Part shown: piece after piece, positions 7,100 to 9,473 of the stretch
Layout: each line of letters begins with the position of its first letter
How positions within the stretch are numbered: position 1 is the stretch's first letter
From: an uncultured Verrucomicrobiota bacterium
GTDB taxonomy: Bacteria; Verrucomicrobiota; Verrucomicrobiia; Limisphaerales; SXTU01
DNA length: 9,473 nucleotides
Assembly: GCA_903863315.1 (NCBI GenBank)
Contig: CAIPBN010000572.1
Span: forward strand, 1 to 9,473
Reading direction: 5' to 3'
Translations under genes and position numbers: made by a program
Notes under the pieces: generated by a model
What the model was told of the DNA's origin: nothing
What the model saw: the letters and a program-made list of their open reading frames with translations, nothing else
Database searches by the model: none

Positions 7100-7471
7100 C
7101 TAACCGCGCGGGGCTTTCAACCGCAGGCCGCACCAGCCCAGCCAGGCGCCGAGCAGCACTGTCAGCGCGCACACCGCCAGTGTGGTGGTGTCCACGGCGG
7201 GCTGGCGGAGGCAGTAGAGCAGTGCGCCACTCGTCAGCACCGCATCGGCACCGAGCAGGGTGAGGCGGAGGGTGCGGCAGTCGTGGCTGGCTGGAGTGGA
7301 GGCACCGTCGGGGGATGGCTGATGGCCTCGCACCAGCGTCGTCATCCCTTCGCTCAAGGGTGTCGTTTGTGAAGCGGCAGCGGTCAGCGTGGCCCGCGTG
7401 CTGTTCGCGCCATTGCTGTCCTTGAGCAGGTCGCCCAAGCCTCTTCCCAAAACCGGTTTCGCCACGCGCAA
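7100..7471 (-). CDS. Small membrane protein with a ParB-like N-terminal tip, unknown function
   Basis: This 123-residue predicted protein has no family I can name. It begins VAKPVLGRGLGDLL (3-16), which resembles the LGRGLxALL tip of chromosome-partition ParB proteins; in ParB this tip contacts ParA. No ParB N-box or DNA-binding helix-turn-helix follows. Residues about 17-65 are polar, rich in Thr, Ser and Ala, and likely disordered. Two hydrophobic segments follow (about 71-87 and 97-116), giving a hairpin membrane anchor. The longest start is TTG at 7471; GTG at 7465 would give MAKPVLGRGLG, which looks natural. Neither has a good ribosome site. It lies 63 nt downstream of the cobalamin-binding-like gene on the same strand and could share its transcript. 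A protein-like composition and two clear membrane helices support it as real. Confidence 0.65.
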   Translation of the reverse strand: MRVAKPVLGRGLGDLLKDSNGANSTRATLTAAASQTTPLSEGMTTLVRGHQPSPDGASTPASHDCRTLRLTLLGADAVLTSGALLYCLRQPAVDTTTLAVCALTVLLGAWLGWCGLRLKAPRG

Positions 7472-7534
7472 AGGCTGCGGAGCGGGCCGGACCTGCGCAA
7501 CGCAAAGTTGTTCACAGCGCGGCAGGCCGGGCGT

Positions 7535-8458
7535 TCAACTGGTGGCCGAGGTCCAATACTTGTTCCGGTGGCCGAAGGAGAACTGCTTCGGGTGAAGGAT
7601 CTCCGCGAAGGCTTCCAGCGATTCCACCAGCCGCGGTCCGGGGCGGTTGAAACAGGCGTTGCCATCGGCAAGGAACACCCGCCCCGTGCGCACGGCTTTC
7701 AACTCCGTCCAGCCGGGGCTTTTCGTGAGCGCGGGCAGCTCTGCCGCAGTGCGGCGCAGGTCGAAGCCGCAGGGCAGGGCGATGAGGACGTCCGGGTTCG
7801 CGCTCTGGAGCTGGTCCCAGCTCAGGTAGCCGGTGTGTTTGCCCGCTTCGCCGAACAGGTTCTTGCCACCGGCGAGGTCCACCAGCTCGGGCACCCAGTT
7901 GCCCGCGCCCATGAGCGGGTCAATCCATTCGAGGCAGGCGACGGTGGGTCGGGAGAGCAGGCAGGTCTTTTCAATCACGTCCACGCAACGGGTCTTCAGT
8001 GCTCGCAGCATGTCCCGGCCCTTGTCCGCGACGTTCAAGGCTGCCGCCACGCGCCGGATGTCCTCCCACACGTCCGCCAGCCGGTGCGGGGTGAGCGAGA
8101 TGATCTGGGGCAGGGGACCCTTCCAGTCACCGAGCGCCTTGGTCACTTCAGCCTCGCTCAACGCGCACACATCGCATTGCGCCTGGGTGAGAATCACGTC
8201 GGGCCGCAGTTCCTGCAACTGGCGGGTGTTGAGGTGGTAGATCGCGAGGCCGGTGCGGCGGAGCTGCTTGATCTGGTCATCAATCTCCCGGCTCGTGCCA
8301 CTGGCTGGCACGACCGATTCCGTGCAGACGGGCAGGCTGGTGATGGCGTTGGGATAATCGCACTCGTGGGAGCGCCCGACCAGTTGCCCGCCGCAACCCA
8401 GTGCGCAGACAATTTCGGTGGCGCTGGGCAGCAGAGATACGACGCGGCGTTGGTTCAT
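7535..8458 (-). CDS. Cobalamin-binding-like protein (BtuF/periplasmic-binding fold), no signal peptide
   Basis: This 307-residue protein has the two-lobed fold of vitamin B12/iron-chelate ABC binding proteins. It starts directly with RRVVSLLPSATEIVCALG (4-21), then LVGRSHECDYP (26-36), LQELRPDVILTQ (81-92), the CDVC pair (Cys95 and Cys98), CLEWIDPLMGAGNWVPELV (175-193) and GNACFNRPGPRLVESL (266-281). These match the cobalamin-binding-like family found in many bacteria without a transporter. There is no signal peptide or lipobox, so it is predicted cytoplasmic, and no permease or ATPase gene is nearby. The ATG at 8458 begins right before the conserved beta strand, so a leader is unlikely to have been missed; no strong ribosome site is visible. 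It is divergent from the gene at 8608. The fold is secure; the ligand and role are unknown, and 'BtuF' would overstate it. Confidence 0.9.
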   Translation of the reverse strand: MNQRRVVSLLPSATEIVCALGCGGQLVGRSHECDYPNAITSLPVCTESVVPASGTSREIDDQIKQLRRTGLAIYHLNTRQLQELRPDVILTQAQCDVCALSEAEVTKALGDWKGPLPQIISLTPHRLADVWEDIRRVAAALNVADKGRDMLRALKTRCVDVIEKTCLLSRPTVACLEWIDPLMGAGNWVPELVDLAGGKNLFGEAGKHTGYLSWDQLQSANPDVLIALPCGFDLRRTAAELPALTKSPGWTELKAVRTGRVFLADGNACFNRPGPRLVESLEAFAEILHPKQFSFGHRNKYWTSATS

Positions 8459-8607
8459 GCGAAACAGTGCGAGGCTAACGAGGCGCGGCTGGGCTTCCCA
8501 GCGGAAAGGCAGGGCACGCGCTTTCCCCGCCTGTTGGTCCGGCTGCGGGCGGGTGGTGTGAGTCCTGGTGAAGTTCAGTCAGTGGGCGGGCGTCGAGAAC
8601 GGCTACC
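8459..8607. other. Divergent intergenic region with a short hairpin
   Basis: This 149-nt region lies between two divergent starts and should carry both promoters. A 6-bp stem, GCTGGG-CTT-CCCAGC, lies at 8488-8502. A second pair, GGAAAG (8503-8508) and CTTTCC (8521-8526), could form a looser hairpin beside it. No cobalamin riboswitch B12 box is visible on the minus strand, and the space is too short for a full one. I could not identify -35/-10 boxes. Confidence 0.35.
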
Positions 8608-9473
8608 ATGCAAGCTGCCTTCGCCCGTGCCTGTTCCGCATCGCTTGTGGCCCTGTTCCTTCTGTCCGCCAGCTCCGGCATCGCGCTGGATTTGGTGCGG
8701 GATGGCAAGGCGATTGCCACCATCGTCACCAGTGTTCCGCTTCCTGCTCCCGCGCCCGCGCCCGTGAAGGGCAAGGCCGTCAAGGGCAAGCCCGGGGTGG
8801 AGACCGACGAGGCCCTGGCGGTTCGGGTGCTGGGCGAATGGGTGAAGAAGATTACCGACGCGGAACTCCCGGTGTCCGACAAGGCACCGGCCGGCACGCC
8901 GGCCATTTACGTCGGCAAGGCCGCGCTGGCTGCAGGCCTCAAGCTGGATGACATCACCAGCCCCAGCCACGAAGGCATCCGGATCGTCGTGGATGGCCAG
9001 CGCGTGCTCATTGCCGGGCAAAGCCCGGAGGCGACCGTCAAGGCCGTCTGCCGCTTTCTCGAAGAACTGGGTTGCCGCTACCTCATGGATGGCCCGCTCG
9101 GCGAAGTTTTCCCGCGCACGCCCACGCTTTCCATCAAGCCCGTGACCCTCACCGAGAAGCCCGGTCTGCTGTGGCGCAATCCCAAGGGGCCCTCATGGAA
9201 TGCGCGGTTGTGGAAGATCTGGAACGGCGCGGGCGGGGAGTCCTTCGGCCACTCGCATTCCTGGGGCAGCTACGTTTCGCCGGCGACGTTCGCCGAGCAT
9301 CCGGAGTATTTCGCGATGGGCACGGACGGACAGCGCAAGGCGGGTGGTTGGATTTGCACCTCGAACCCCGGCCTGCGCGCCCACTTCGCCGGAAACGTCG
9401 TGGCCGCCATCGAGCGCGGCACCCGGCACCCCTCGCTTTCGCCCACCGATGGCCGGGGTTATTGCCAATGCCC
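8608..9473 (+). CDS. Exported DUF4838-type protein, 3' end outside the window
   Basis: The frame stays open from ATG 8608 to the window edge, giving 288 codons of a longer gene. Residues 1-26 form a signal peptide: Arg7, a hydrophobic core SLVALFLLSASSG and a likely cut after Ala26. Residues about 27-180 resemble the alpha/beta N-terminal domain of DUF4838 and GH20-associated proteins. The signs are LVRDGKAIATIV (29-40), VKKITDAELPV, IYVGKAAL, EGIRIVVDGQRVLIAGQSPE and VCRFLEELGCRYLMDGPLGE. The start of the next domain follows, with LLWRNPKGPSWNARLWKIW, GHSHSW and ICTSNPGLRAHF. Such proteins are abundant in Verrucomicrobiota and Planctomycetota and are thought to be secreted polysaccharide-acting enzymes, but no activity is established that I can cite. 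An unusual Pro/Ala/Lys-rich insert occupies about 43-62. No strong ribosome site is seen. Confidence 0.85.
   Translation, partial: MQAAFARACSASLVALFLLSASSGIALDLVRDGKAIATIVTSVPLPAPAPAPVKGKAVKGKPGVETDEALAVRVLGEWVKKITDAELPVSDKAPAGTPAIYVGKAALAAGLKLDDITSPSHEGIRIVVDGQRVLIAGQSPEATVKAVCRFLEELGCRYLMDGPLGEVFPRTPTLSIKPVTLTEKPGLLWRNPKGPSWNARLWKIWNGAGGESFGHSHSWGSYVSPATFAEHPEYFAMGTDGQRKAGGWICTSNPGLRAHFAGNVVAAIERGTRHPSLSPTDGRGYCQC

Noticed and set aside
8459..8607. Possible cobalamin riboswitch before the B12-binding-like gene
   Set aside because: No B12 box is seen and the space is too small for the full structure.
8889..8904. Inverted repeat GGCCGGC-AC-GCCGGCC
   Set aside because: It lies inside the DUF4838-type gene and is explained by GC-rich Ala, Gly and Pro codons.

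Overview
The window looks like a high-GC chromosomal segment of a Verrucomicrobiota bacterium (inference). The signs are a membrane Ser/Thr kinase with a DWG motif and TPR and LRR repeats, a secreted DUF4838-type protein, and a small protein starting MAKPVLGRGLG after a GTG. Shine-Dalgarno sites are mostly weak or absent. I see no rRNA, tRNA, CRISPR array, IS element or phage gene, and base use is even throughout, so nothing marks a recent insertion.

Layout. A 5' stretch of about 300 nt without a gene leads into a + strand Hsp20 chaperone (307-762). It is followed by a perfect 24-bp palindrome that could terminate transcription. Next is a + strand kinase/TM/TPR/LRR receptor-like protein (1003-3354). 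It ends only 5 bp from the stop of a convergent minus-strand block. In transcription order that block is: an orphan cobalamin-binding-like (BtuF/HutB fold) protein without a signal peptide (8458-7535); a small two-helix membrane protein with a ParB-like N-terminal tip (7471-7100); and three consecutive CNNM/CorC-type membrane proteins (6945-5677, 5680-4694, 4697-3360). A divergent + strand gene for an exported DUF4838-type protein starts at 8608 and runs off the window.

How the genes may work together. The three CNNM genes are joined by a 4-base ATGA and a 4-base GTGA start/stop overlap, and the third has a full GGAGGTGA ribosome site. They are therefore probably translated together and could form a hetero-oligomeric Mg2+ or other cation transporter. 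The middle protein has lost the family's C-terminal domain and two conserved CBS motifs, and the third belongs to a different sequence subtype from the first two. This set is the most interesting system in the window. The other genes look like independent neighbours.
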